Assembly: GCA_028532855.1 (NCBI GenBank)
Contig: JAQQAL010000022.1
Span: 130,844 to 194,843 of the forward strand
Source of the DNA: Candidatus Thalassospirochaeta sargassi
GTDB taxonomy: Bacteria > Spirochaetota > Spirochaetia > UBA9216
Length of the DNA stretch: 64,000 nucleotides
Direction of reading: 5' to 3'
The notes under the pieces are model-generated. The model saw nothing but the letters and a program-made list of their open reading frames with translations. It was not told where the DNA came from and searched no databases. The translations under genes were made by a program, and so were the position numbers. Each line of letters starts with the position of its first letter. Position 1 is the first letter of the stretch. Positions 26,335-35,800 of this stretch are shown here, piece after piece.

Positions 26335-27662
26335 AGTGCATCCTCGATTGCATCTGCAAACATGATAATTTCATGTTTACTGCGTTTTTCGGTGACAGCG
26401 ACAAGAAGATAGTTTTCCATTTCCGGATAGTATCGTCCCAATGGGAACCCCGCAGCGATTCCTTTTTCTATCAGGCGGCCTATTACCTGATTTGCATTAA
26501 CAGGAAGCTGGATAGTGAACTCATTAAATGTAGGAGAACTGCTCATTACATGAACACCATCAATATTAGATAGCTTTTCTTTTGTGAATTCAGCCTTATC
26601 CCTGCATTGAGTCGCTATATTTTTCAAGCCGGCATTACCCACCAGGCTCATATAAATCAGGGCCCTGAGAGCGCATAATGACTGGTTGGAGCAAATATTT
26701 GAATTGGCTTTTTCGCGCCTTATATGCTGTTCTCTGGTTTGAAACGTAAGTACATAGGCACGTCTGCCTTTCGTGTCAACAGTTTCTCCGCATATGCGAC
26801 CTGGCATCATACGTATAAATTTCTCTCTGGTAGCCATGAAGCCGAGGTAGGGGCCACCGAAGGATAGGGGGATGCCAAGGCTCTGGCCTTCGCCTGTAAC
26901 AATATCAACACCCATTTCAGCTGGAGTTTTCAACATTCCAAGAGAAATGGGGTATACACTTGATATAACAAGGGCTCCATGTTCATGAGCTTTATTAACA
27001 ATGTCGCTGTGATCATCAACAGCACCGAAAAAGTTCGGATTCTGAAGAATGACTGCAGCTGTGTCCTCATCTATATGTTTTTCTATTTCATCTCTATCGC
27101 TTTGGCCATGGCATACAGGAACCTCAGAGAATCCGATGTTCAGATTGTGCGTATAGCTGTTTATCATTTTACGGTATATCGGGTTTACACCGCCATCCAT
27201 GACAATCTTATTGCGCTTTGTAATTCTAATTGCCATCATTGCTGCCTCATAGAGGGCTGTACCACCGTCATAGACTGATGCATTAGCTACTTCCATCCCT
27301 GTTAACCTGCAAATGCAGCTCTGATATTCATAAATAGCCTGCAAGGTCCCCTGAGATGCTTCAGGCTGGTATGGGGTATATGCGGTAAAAAACTCACCCC
27401 TGCTGCTTAGAGAATCTACTGCAGATGGAATAAAGTGATCATAGAAACCGCCGCCGATAAAGTAGGTAAGGTTGCTGTAATTTCTAGCGCCTAATGTTCT
27501 GATATGCTTTTCAACCTCAAATTCTGATCTTCCTTCAGGAATATCAAGGCTGCCGGATCTAAGATCTGATGGTATTGAAGAAAAAAGTTGATCTATATCA
27601 TCGAGTCCGATAGTTTTCAGCATTTCTGTTCTTGCATTTATACCATTCGGAATAAAACTCAT
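26325..27662 (-). CDS. gcvPA: Glycine dehydrogenase (decarboxylating) subunit 1
   Basis: This is the N-terminal half of the split P-protein, 445 aa, and forms an alpha2beta2 enzyme with GcvPB. It starts with the family-typical IPNGINARTEMLKTIGLDDIDQLF and continues with FYDHFIPSAVDSL, TPYQPEASQGTLQAIYEYQ and ASVYDGGTALYEA. AGGAG lies 8 nt before the ATG. It sits 12 bp after gcvH. The split form is usual in spirochaetes, Firmicutes and archaea; proteobacteria have one chain. Confidence 0.97.
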   Translation of the reverse strand: MSFIPNGINARTEMLKTIGLDDIDQLFSSIPSDLRSGSLDIPEGRSEFEVEKHIRTLGARNYSNLTYFIGGGFYDHFIPSAVDSLSSRGEFFTAYTPYQPEASQGTLQAIYEYQSCICRLTGMEVANASVYDGGTALYEAAMMAIRITKRNKIVMDGGVNPIYRKMINSYTHNLNIGFSEVPVCHGQSDRDEIEKHIDEDTAAVILQNPNFFGAVDDHSDIVNKAHEHGALVISSVYPISLGMLKTPAEMGVDIVTGEGQSLGIPLSFGGPYLGFMATREKFIRMMPGRICGETVDTKGRRAYVLTFQTREQHIRREKANSNICSNQSLCALRALIYMSLVGNAGLKNIATQCRDKAEFTKEKLSNIDGVHVMSSSPTFNEFTIQLPVNANQVIGRLIEKGIAAGFPLGRYYPEMENYLLVAVTEKRSKHEIIMFADAIEDALWN

Positions 27663-27674
27663 TATAAACTCCTG

Positions 27675-28055
27675 TTAATCGAGTTCTTTGATATAAGCCT
27701 CATAATCTGCAGAATTCAATAAATTATCTTTGTTACCGGATGTAATTTTTATTTTAAATATCCATCCCTGATCAAGAGGACTGCTGTTAATAATTTCAGG
27801 CTCATCTTCAAGTTTTGAGTTAATCTCAGTAATAATTCCTGAAAAGGGACAGTAAACGGAACTGACAGCCTTGACCGACTCCAGCGTGACAGGAGCTTCT
27901 CCGGCTTTTATTTCAGAACCTGATTCAGGGAGTTCTACAAATACTATATCTCCAAGTTCTTCCTGGGCGTAATCAGTAATCCCGATGACAGCTGTCTCGC
28001 CGTCAATAGAGACCCATTCATGATCTTTGGAATAAAGCAGTTTTTCAGCATCCAT
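27675..28055 (-). CDS. gcvH: Glycine cleavage system H protein
   Basis: GcvH is the 126-aa lipoyl carrier that shuttles the aminomethyl group between the P, T and L proteins. The lipoylated lysine is in LESVKAVSSVY (about residue 63). LYSKDHEWV and GITDYAQEELGDIVFVELPE are family hallmarks. A GGAG ribosome-binding site precedes the ATG. Modification needs LipB and LipA, both encoded in this window (5729-7277). No dihydrolipoamide dehydrogenase (L protein) gene is present here. Confidence 0.98.
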   Translation of the reverse strand: MDAEKLLYSKDHEWVSIDGETAVIGITDYAQEELGDIVFVELPESGSEIKAGEAPVTLESVKAVSSVYCPFSGIITEINSKLEDEPEIINSSPLDQGWIFKIKITSGNKDNLLNSADYEAYIKELD

Positions 28056-28071
28056 ATTATCTCCTTATAAT

Positions 28072-29154
28072 TTATACGAACGGAAGTTCTGTAACCGTCG
28101 CATTGATTTTTATTTTACCATCTGTACAGATTAATTCTTTACCTTCAACGGCAAACTCGTATTCAATCATTCCAAGCCCTATGCCTCTTTTTAAGCTGGG
28201 GGAGAATGAACCGCTGGTTACTCTACCTATCGCTTTGTCTGCATTCATGATTGTAAATCCGTCACGTGCGCTTCTTCTACCTTCACATATAAAAGGAACA
28301 AGTAATCTGTTTTGTTTTTTTTCTCTGAATGTATTCAGAGCAGCTGCTCCAATGAATCCTGACTCCCTTTTAATAAATCTGCCTAGACCGGCTTCATAAG
28401 GATTAATTTTATCAGTAAGGTCATGTCCGTATAATGAATATCCTTTTTCAAGCCTGAGAGAATCTCTGGCTCCAAGCCCCGCTGGTTCAACATCCCCTAT
28501 ACTTAGAAGTGATTCCCAGAGTTCCAAAGCAGCATCCTCCGGAAGAAATAGTTCATAACCGGTTTCTCCGGTATATCCAGTCATACTTATTGTCAGAGGA
28601 ATGCCTTTCCATTTTATTTCTGTAAAATAGAAATGCTTTAGTTGATTGAAATTTATATTTGCAAAACAGATGGAAGCAGTTTGTCTGGATAAAGGACCCT
28701 GTAAATCAATTTTAGCCGTTTTGTCTGAGATATCGGTTACTGTTGTTTCATTTGAAATATTGTCGATGATCCAGTTATAGTCAATCCTGGTTCTAGAGGC
28801 ATTGACAACAAGCATGAAGCGGGTGGGGGTAAATTTATAAAGAATGGTATCGTCTATTATCCCTGCGTTTTCATTTAAAATAAAACCGTATCGACAGGTC
28901 CCTGTCTTCATGTTCGTTACATCAGTTGTTAATATGATAGATAAATCGGATTCAGCATTTTTCCCTTCAATTAAGAATTCTCCCATATGAGATATATCAA
29001 AAATAGAATTTTTCTCCCGGGTATGCAGATGCTCGACGATTATACCTTTATACTGTACAGGAAGTAACCAACCGGAAAAATCGATAATTTTGCCGGATAG
29101 TTTCAAGTGTTGATTGTATAATGAAGTTTTTTTAGGATTACCTATATTATTCAT
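28072..29154 (-). CDS. gcvT: Glycine cleavage system aminomethyltransferase (T protein)
   Basis: GcvT releases ammonia from the aminomethyl-lipoyl group and forms 5,10-methylene-tetrahydrofolate. Motifs: FDISHMGEFLIEG, TTDVTNMKTGTCRYGFILNENAGIIDD, SMTGYTGETGYELFLP, AGLGARDSLRLEKGYSLYG. At 360 aa the length is normal. The ATG at 29154 has AAGAGA at about 9 nt; an ATG three codons upstream (29163) lies too close to it. First gene of the operon, with a promoter at 29188-29216 and a leader of about 27 nt, too short for a glycine riboswitch. Confidence 0.97.
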   Translation of the reverse strand: MNNIGNPKKTSLYNQHLKLSGKIIDFSGWLLPVQYKGIIVEHLHTREKNSIFDISHMGEFLIEGKNAESDLSIILTTDVTNMKTGTCRYGFILNENAGIIDDTILYKFTPTRFMLVVNASRTRIDYNWIIDNISNETTVTDISDKTAKIDLQGPLSRQTASICFANINFNQLKHFYFTEIKWKGIPLTISMTGYTGETGYELFLPEDAALELWESLLSIGDVEPAGLGARDSLRLEKGYSLYGHDLTDKINPYEAGLGRFIKRESGFIGAAALNTFREKKQNRLLVPFICEGRRSARDGFTIMNADKAIGRVTSGSFSPSLKRGIGLGMIEYEFAVEGKELICTDGKIKINATVTELPFV

Positions 29155-29187
29155 ATAAAACATTCTCTTATCATAATAATTATTCTA

Positions 29188-29216
29188 ATTATATGCTGTA
29201 AACCTAAAAAATACAA
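29188..29216 (-). promoter_or_regulatory. Predicted promoter of the glycine cleavage operon
   Basis: On the minus strand: TTGTAT (29216-29211), 17 bp, perfect TATAAT (29193-29188). The -35 box overlaps the T-tract of the upstream rubrerythrin terminator. Confidence 0.6.
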
Positions 29217-29249
29217 GAAAAAAGACTGCACCGATATGATGCAGTCTTA
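29214..29249 (-). terminator. Rho-independent terminator of rubrerythrin
   Basis: On the minus strand: AAGACTGCA / TGCAGTCTT stem around a 9-nt loop, followed by TTTTTTCTT, 7 bp after the rubrerythrin stop. Confidence 0.88.
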
Positions 29250-29255
29250 AATATT

Positions 29256-29780
29256 CTAAATAATATCCATGTTTGCAGGTTCGAAATATTCTTTTGGATG
29301 ACTGCAGCAAGGGCATTTTTTCGGCGGTTCAGTAGATTCTACTATATATCCGCAGACAGAGCATTTCCAGGTAATAGGAGTGTCTCTTTTATAAACAGTA
29401 CCGGCTTTAACCATTTCAAGAAGTGCTTTATACCTGTCGCGATGATGAGCTTCAACCTTCTGAATCTGGCGGAAAAGTCTCTCGGCATCTTTTCTGCCTT
29501 CGGCGGCAGCGTCATTTGCAAAATCTTCATACATGGTTACAACTTCGTAGTCTTCACCTTCCATTGCTGCCTGAAGATTTTCTTCGGTAGATTTAATACC
29601 GCCTAAAAGAATGAATTCGTCCTTTGCATGTCTCATTTCATTCATTGCAGTTTCTTCGAAAATCTTTGCTATATAGTTATAGCCTTCTTTTTTTGCCTGA
29701 TTTGCCCAGTATGTATATTTATTTCTGGCCTGTGATTCGCCGGCAAATGCAGAAGCGAGATTGTCGTCTGTTTTACTCAT
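29256..29780 (-). CDS. Rubrerythrin
   Basis: Rubrerythrin is a cytosolic diiron peroxidase that protects anaerobes from hydrogen peroxide. The 174-aa protein has the four-helix diiron domain with AFAGESQARNKY and EETAMNEMRHAKDE, and a second ExxH in VEAHHRDRY. The C-terminal rubredoxin-like domain has CSVCGYIVE and CPCCSHPKEYF as the four Cys ligands. AGGAGAG lies 5 nt before the ATG. It has its own promoter and terminator. Together with the ODP sensor it points to an organism that meets oxygen but does not live on it. Confidence 0.96.
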   Translation of the reverse strand: MSKTDDNLASAFAGESQARNKYTYWANQAKKEGYNYIAKIFEETAMNEMRHAKDEFILLGGIKSTEENLQAAMEGEDYEVVTMYEDFANDAAAEGRKDAERLFRQIQKVEAHHRDRYKALLEMVKAGTVYKRDTPITWKCSVCGYIVESTEPPKKCPCCSHPKEYFEPANMDII

Positions 29781-29814
29781 ATGTCTCTCCTATATAATGT
29801 TTGTAATATTTTAA

Positions 29815-29843
29815 AGTATAAAGCATGATAAGGAAGGCAACAA
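29815..29843 (-). promoter_or_regulatory. Predicted promoter of rubrerythrin
   Basis: On the minus strand: TTGTTG (29843-29838), 17 bp, TATACT (29820-29815). The leader of about 28 nt carries the AGGAGAG ribosome-binding site. I see no clear PerR or Fur palindrome. Confidence 0.5.
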
Positions 29844-29949
29844 GTTCTTTATTGTAAAAACAGAAAAAGAATAAATATAATCATCATAATTGTTTATTAG
29901 ATATAGGTTTAATAAGTAGAAAAAGATTGAAAATAATCTTAAAAAGCCG

Positions 29950-29978
29950 TTGACATAAAATTCATTTTTGTTTATCTT
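29950..29978 (+). promoter_or_regulatory. Promoter of tRNA-Asn
   Basis: Consensus TTGACA (29950-29955), 17 bp, TATCTT (29973-29978). It reads into the tRNA at 30016. Confidence 0.75.
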
Positions 29979-30015
29979 AACGGAGCATTTGATAGTGCTT
30001 CGGCACTTCTTGCAA

Positions 30016-30088
30016 TCCCCTGTAGCTCAGCTGGTAGAGCGGGTGACTGTTAATCACTAGGTCGGCAGTTCAAGTCTGTCCGGGGGAG
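30016..30088 (+). tRNA. tRNA-Asn (GTT)
   Basis: A 73-nt tRNA. The acceptor stem TCCCCTG / CGGGGGA pairs fully (one T-G pair). The D arm is AGCTCAGCTGGTAGAGC, the anticodon loop CTGTTAA gives anticodon GTT, and the T loop is TTCAAGT. The discriminator is G. The CCA end is not encoded and must be added by tRNA nucleotidyltransferase. Confidence 0.96.
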
Positions 30089-30094
30089 CGTAGA

Positions 30095-30133
30095 TAGACT
30101 GTTTGGAGATAATCCAGACAGTCTATTTTTTTT
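30095..30133 (+). terminator. Rho-independent terminator after tRNA-Asn
   Basis: TAGACTGT / ACAGTCTA stem with a 15-nt internal loop that itself can pair (TGGA...TCCA), followed by T8. Confidence 0.9.
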
Positions 30134-30188
30134 AGAAACAATTGGCTATTACTGTTCTATTTCGGATATGTTGAGGGACTAAAAACGT

Positions 30189-31151
30189 TCAAAGTATGAT
30201 GCCGAAGGACGATACATCAGTTCTGCAGCCCGTGCATTTACCACTCGATATACCGCTGGTAAGTGTCCTGTAGCCAGTGCGGATTATAAGTTTATTGCCG
30301 CATACCGGACATAGGGTATCGCTTATTCCGCCAGCAATATTGCCGGTATATACGAAATTAAGCTGTTTTGATACTTTCTCAGCAAGGCTGATTAATTGTT
30401 CAGGCGCAGTCGGACGCTGATTATACTTATAGGAAGGATAATAGGCCGACAGATGCCAGGGAATACTTTTTCCCAGGCCGGCTATAAAACCTGCCGCCTG
30501 TTCTAATTCCTCTTCACTGTCGTTCTTATCAGGGATAACAAGGGTTGTAATTTCAGTGTGGGTATGTTTTGAAGCAAGAGTGATGAAATCTTTAACAGGC
30601 TGAAGTCTGCCCTTCAAAACATCCTGGTAAAAATCCTCGCTGAAAGACTTCAGATCAATGTTCACAGCGTCAATATAAGTAATAAGTTCAGAAGCTGGTT
30701 CAGGGTTAATATATCCGTTAGTTACAAGGATGTTTTTTAAACCGGCAGTACGGGCAGTCTTTAAGCATTCGAGCAACCATTCATAGTGAATTAAAGGTTC
30801 ACTATAGGTGTAGGCTATACCAAAAGACCCGGATTTGAGAGCAGCATCAACAATTTGTGATGGGCTCTTAGGTTCAGCATCTGATGGCGCTGGGAATTCC
30901 TTAGATATTCGGTAATTCTGACAAAAAGGGCAGGACAGGCTGCATCCGAAAAATCCTATAGAGAAAATTGTTTTTCCAGGATGAAAATGATAAAGCGGCT
31001 TTTTCTCTACAGGGTCAGTAGAAATTGCAGAGATTAATCCGTTGTAGGGGAGGTTGAATCTACCGTCCACAGCTCCCCGAACACCGCAAACACCAAAATA
31101 TCCGTCTTCAATCTTACAATTATTGGGGCAGAGAAAGCAATTAAGGGCCAT
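30189..31151 (-). CDS. AmmeMemoRadiSam-type radical SAM protein (AmrS-like)
   Basis: This 320-aa radical SAM protein has the SAM-cluster motif CSLSCPFCQNYRIS near residue 70, the N-terminal CFLCPNNCKIEDGYFGVCGVR cysteine region and a C-terminal Cys cluster (CPVCGN, CTGC). These fit the AmrS subfamily, once annotated as pyruvate formate-lyase activating enzyme homologues. Its usual partners, the AMMECR1 and Memo domain proteins, are not in the window. The start shares one base with the stop of the PilZ gene, so it is the third gene of an operon with an exported protein and a PilZ protein. Substrate unknown. Confidence 0.88.
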   Translation of the reverse strand: MALNCFLCPNNCKIEDGYFGVCGVRGAVDGRFNLPYNGLISAISTDPVEKKPLYHFHPGKTIFSIGFFGCSLSCPFCQNYRISKEFPAPSDAEPKSPSQIVDAALKSGSFGIAYTYSEPLIHYEWLLECLKTARTAGLKNILVTNGYINPEPASELITYIDAVNIDLKSFSEDFYQDVLKGRLQPVKDFITLASKHTHTEITTLVIPDKNDSEEELEQAAGFIAGLGKSIPWHLSAYYPSYKYNQRPTAPEQLISLAEKVSKQLNFVYTGNIAGGISDTLCPVCGNKLIIRTGYRTLTSGISSGKCTGCRTDVSSFGIIL

Positions 31152-31882
31152 CAGGCTTTTACTGCAGCATGGTTTTTATAAGTAAGAGTATCCAGGAAAT
31201 CAATGAAGTAAGCCCTGTCTGATTCATCAAAGTCAACGAATCTGAAACTGATGCTCTTGTTATTCCTTACGACTCGAACCCCTACTGAACAGACATAGTC
31301 GCCGAAGCGGATTGAACATGAATGAATATTTGTTCCCTCTTTTATATCTGTAGTGTGATGTGGATGATCAGGGGTTATACGAATGCCGTCAAATGATACG
31401 TCAGAAACTGTTCCAGTAATAAGGGTGAAATTTTCAGGATGATTAAAAAGAAACTCAACGTTCTGGTACAGTCCGGTTGTGAACCTGCGGGGCCCCCTTG
31501 AATCATTATGAACGAGGTAACGTGAAAAAATATTCTCAAGCTGAACAATTTCTTCGGAGCTTTCAAAATCCTCTGAAATAACTCCACTTACCGAAAGACT
31601 GCCTGCTTTAACTGCTTCTTCATCATTAAATGAGCTGCCCTTAAGAATAACAAAGACTGAATCGTCTCTGGAAAAAAGCTGGCGTAATACCTGCAGGAAT
31701 GGTTTCCAGTGTCTTGGAAAATCTTCAGCATTGAAAAGAACAGCATTAGGAGCAATTTCTGCTAGGTTATCCATAGCTTTTAGGGGATTATCATAGGTTA
31801 TGATATCATATCCCAGACGCTCGAAATGACTTGATATTTTGCTTTGAGTTTCTTCATTTTCTGTTACAAGAAGTAATTTCAT
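31151..31882 (-). CDS. Pseudo-receiver plus PilZ domain protein
   Basis: In this 243-aa protein residues 1-118 look like a response-regulator receiver fold (KLLLVTENEE start), but the position of the phosphate-accepting Asp is Asn51 (AVLFNAEDF), so it probably is not phosphorylated normally. Residues 125-235 form a PilZ domain with the RxxxR motif (Arg129, Arg133) and DVSFDG (D161-x-S-x-x-G166), the residues that bind cyclic di-GMP. It likely passes a c-di-GMP signal to a partner. It overlaps the upstream gene by 4 bp and the radical SAM gene by 1 bp. Confidence 0.82.
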   Translation of the reverse strand: MKLLLVTENEETQSKISSHFERLGYDIITYDNPLKAMDNLAEIAPNAVLFNAEDFPRHWKPFLQVLRQLFSRDDSVFVILKGSSFNDEEAVKAGSLSVSGVISEDFESSEEIVQLENIFSRYLVHNDSRGPRRFTTGLYQNVEFLFNHPENFTLITGTVSDVSFDGIRITPDHPHHTTDIKEGTNIHSCSIRFGDYVCSVGVRVVRNNKSISFRFVDFDESDRAYFIDFLDTLTYKNHAAVKA

Positions 31883-32847
31883 TCTGTCCCCAGATTCCTT
31901 ACGTTGTAATCATAAATATACCAGATATCGTTGTCACGGTGAAGGAAATAAATATATTCTTTAATTTCGATAAAACCGCTGTATTGGAATCTTTCAACAA
32001 CCTTTACTTCCGCTTCATAATCCGTGTAAGTTGTGCGGAGGATATCATATTCTAAGGGTATCATTGCGATATCGGTATCCACGGTCTCGTTAAGTAGTAA
32101 ATTGCGATATTTCTCTATCTCGATCAATCTGTCCTGCTGCGAAAGCCTCCTGTATCGTTCAGCATTGGCCGGGCTGCGCAGATAAAGGCCTTCAAGATCA
32201 AGATAAAGCAGGAATTTATTCCATTGGCTTTTCTGTCTTGATGAAAGTGTATAATCAATAACCTCATCCGGAGGTACAGGATTAGCCTTAATGATTTCAC
32301 CTGTTTCATAATCAATAAGATCCTGTATTTCAGCAGTTGATGCCGCTGGTCTAAGATTGAGAGTGAGATTATTGGAAACAAAATAGGCCGAAGATTCATT
32401 TGTATAAAGTTCAGGATAAAACCTTGTATTAAGAACAAAGACCCCCGCTTCTGAAATATCTACGAAGTCGCTGAGTTCCATAATTATAGAATAGGTTTCG
32501 CCGGGAGCCAGACTCATCTCACGGAAAAAGACCTGTTGATTTGTACTTCTATCCATGATAAATTCTGTCGAATGATTCAATTGCTTGTTGGTAAGCGTTT
32601 TAACGTCAAATTCAAAATTGAAACATCTGAGCTCGGAAGATTTAAAACGGAATGTATCCGGGCTGTTATTAATAATTTCAAGTTTCACATTAACGGGGCT
32701 GTCAGTGTAATAGATTTTTTTATCATAGTACCTGATTCTAACCTCAACCTGTTCTGCAAATACAGGAAAAATTACGGAGAAAATAAAAACAAGTGTTAAA
32801 AGACAATATTTCTTCAAATCAAAACTCCAAAAACTTCTTATTATCAT
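31879..32847 (-). CDS. Exported protein of unknown function, 322 aa
   Basis: I do not recognise this protein. It has a signal peptide with a long n-region (hydrophobic core YCLLTLVFIFSVIFPVFA, cleavage about residue 31). The first 150 residues after it look like an Ig-like beta-sandwich of the kind that measures or holds partners (VNVKLEIINNSPDTF, LAPGETYSI), followed by a helical region (SQQDRLIEIEKYRNLLL) and a beta-rich C-terminal domain. First gene of the operon with the PilZ and radical SAM genes. The start ATG at 32847 has no Shine-Dalgarno sequence and only a weak promoter nearby. Divergent from mfd by 14 bp. Confidence 0.75.
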   Translation of the reverse strand: MIIRSFWSFDLKKYCLLTLVFIFSVIFPVFAEQVEVRIRYYDKKIYYTDSPVNVKLEIINNSPDTFRFKSSELRCFNFEFDVKTLTNKQLNHSTEFIMDRSTNQQVFFREMSLAPGETYSIIMELSDFVDISEAGVFVLNTRFYPELYTNESSAYFVSNNLTLNLRPAASTAEIQDLIDYETGEIIKANPVPPDEVIDYTLSSRQKSQWNKFLLYLDLEGLYLRSPANAERYRRLSQQDRLIEIEKYRNLLLNETVDTDIAMIPLEYDILRTTYTDYEAEVKVVERFQYSGFIEIKEYIYFLHRDNDIWYIYDYNVRNLGTE

Positions 32848-32861
32848 TTTCGGAATAAAAC

Positions 32862-35800
32862 ATGATAAATTTATTTTTTAATAGCATAAAGGAAAAATTA
32901 GGTGATTACAAACCTTTTATTGACCTGAAAACACGGATAGAGCAGGAAAAATTCCCAATTGAGCTTGAGGGAGTAGACGGATTATTCAAAGCTGTGCTTT
33001 CAGCAGTACTGTATGAGGATTCAGGACGTACCATTACCATAATAACCGCGGATGAAAAGGAATGCGACGCGGTCCGGAAAGATTTAGAGGTTTTAGGGCA
33101 TAAGGTTCTTCTTTTCAGCGGTTTTAATAAAAGAGCATACAGCAGGGGCAAGATACAAAGTTCCATCCTCGGTGAGCGGATGAAAATAATGTCTGAGATG
33201 CTTTCAGGGGAAAATAAGATTGTAGTCACAACTCTTAGAACATTCCTGAGTCCGCTGCCCCCGCCGGAGTACATCAGAAAACAAATCTTTAAAATAAAGA
33301 TTTCAGATGATTTGGATACCAATGAAATTGAAAAACTTATGACAGAGTTTGGCTATCTCAGGGTTCCGAGGGTGAGCATTCATGGAGAATTCGCTCTAAG
33401 AGGCGAGGTCCTCGATATTTTTGTGTCTGGTATGGATGAGCCGGTCCGGATAGTTTTCGAGTTTGATGAGGTTGAGGAAATACGAACATTTGATCCTCTT
33501 ACGCAGAAATCGATAGAAAAAATCAAAGAAGTAGAAATTCTCCCCGTTAAAGAATTTGTCTGGAATGACGAACGTATCCTCGGGATAAAAACAAGACTCA
33601 GCGGCCGCGAATTTGGAAATGTAGATGAAATTGAACCGCTTATCGAGGAATTGACGGAAAACAGAGAGATAGACTATGAAGAGATCCTGTTTCCATTAAG
33701 TTTCGATTATCAGGCTAAACTGTCGGATTATAACGGTTCAGAAGGAATTACCATATTTTCAGGATTTGAAAATCTCTCAAGACTCTTCGGCCAGATTAAA
33801 AAGGAATATAATAAACTTTATGCCGAAACAAGAATAACAGTTGATAATCCAGAGGGGTGTTTTTATCCTCACCCGTCCGAAATTCTGCTTGATCTTGATG
33901 AGGTTATAGAAAATACCCCCGACAGGGTGATGCTTGCGAATATTAAGGATCCTGAAAAAAAGGATCTGAGAATAGATTTTAAATACAACGGGCCGCGTGC
34001 TTTTTTCGGCAATATTTCATACTTCAGGGAAGAGCTTAAGTCATTACTGCAAGCCGGTTATAGAATCGATATTTTTGCTGAATCCCATACACAGTCTGAG
34101 AGGATAAAATATCTTTTAAAAGATGCAGATGTTAATATATATGACAGCGGAATAACCTCTGGTTTTTCTCTTCCTGAACTGAATATAATTGCAATTGCCG
34201 AGAGTGAAATATTCGGCAGGCGGAAAAAACTCCCGTCTTCAATAAAGAAAGCTAAAAGTGAAGCAATTGAAACATTTGTTGATCTGAATCCCGGCGATTT
34301 TGTTGTTCATGTAAATTACGGCATAGGCCTTTTTAAGGGCATAGACCGCATAAGAACAAAAAAGACCGAGCGAGATTATATAAAACTTGAATACTCAGAT
34401 GAGGAGATGGTTTTTCTTCCTATCGAACAGGTAAACCTTATTCAGAGATACATCGGTAATGAAGGCCGGCCGCCTGCACTTGACAGGATAGGAGGTAAGG
34501 CCTGGGAGAAACGTAAAAACAAGGTCAAAAAATCAGTTGAAGACCTTGCTGATATGTTGATTAAACTTTATTCAGAGCGTAAAGAGGCTGTCGGTTATGC
34601 TTTTCCCAAGGATACCGACTGGCAGATTGAATTCGAGGCTGCCTTCCCATACCAGGAAACCGACGACCAGCTGACATGTATTGATGAAATTAAATCAGAT
34701 ATGGAAAATCCGACTCCGATGGACAGACTTGTATGCGGTGACGTCGGTTATGGCAAAACAGAGGTTGCAATGCGAGCCGCCATGAAAGCTGTAATCGGTG
34801 GGCGGCAGGTTGCATTTCTGGCACCAACTACCATACTGGCGGAACAGCATTATGAGAATTTTGTTGAACGATTTGAGCGCTTTCCTGTTAAGATTGACAT
34901 GATTTCACGTTTTGTTCCGCGCAAGAAGCAGCGGGAGGTACTCGAAAAGACTGCCGCCGGCAATATTGATATATTGATTGGAACCCATCGTATACTTCAG
35001 AAAGATGTCAATTACAAGCAGCTTGGTCTACTGATAATTGATGAAGAACAGCGTTTCGGGGTTAAGGATAAGGAGAGGCTTAAGCAGCTCAAGACAAATA
35101 TAGACAGCCTTGCGTTATCAGCGACTCCAATACCCCGAACACTGCATATGTCTCTTCTGAAAATACGTGATATGTCATTGCTTAAAACGGCGCCTCATAA
35201 CAGGCGTCCTATTGAGACCTATATACGTGAATTTGATGATGAGGTTATTGCTGAAGCAATACGGCGCGAGACAGACCGGGGCGGGCAGGTGTTTTATCTT
35301 CATAACAGGGTTGAAACGCTCGAGCAGGTGCAGATGTTCTTAAGCAGGGTAGTTCCTGAAGTGATGGTGGAAACTGCACACGGACAGATGAGTTCCTCAC
35401 AGCTTGAAGATGTTATGCACAGATTCATACATGGCGGTTTTCAGGTGCTTATTGCTACAACCATTATTGAAAACGGAATAGACATACCTAATGTGAATAC
35501 AATAATTATTGACAGAGCTGATAACTACGGTATTTCGCAGCTGTATCAACTTCGGGGCCGCGTCGGACGTTCTAATCGAGCATCCTATGCCTATCTTCTT
35601 TATCCAGATCAGCGTGCACTCTCCGAGATTGCAATGAAGCGCCTTCAGGTTATTTCTGATCTGACCGAACTGGGATCCGGATTTAAGATTGCTATGAAGG
35701 ACATGGAAATCAGGGGGGCTGGAAACCTTCTGGGGCGTCAGCAGAGCGGTGATATAATGTCAGTAGGATTTGATATGTATGTGAAGCTGCTTGATGAGGC

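Noticed and set aside
29155-29255. A glycine riboswitch before gcvT
   Set aside because: Only about 100 bp separate gcvT from rubrerythrin. They hold a terminator and a promoter, leaving a leader of about 27 nt, far too short for an aptamer.
30016-30133. tRNA-Asn 3' end plus hairpin as an integration site
   Set aside because: The inverted repeat is an ordinary terminator with a T-tract; there is no integrase gene and no second copy of the tRNA end.
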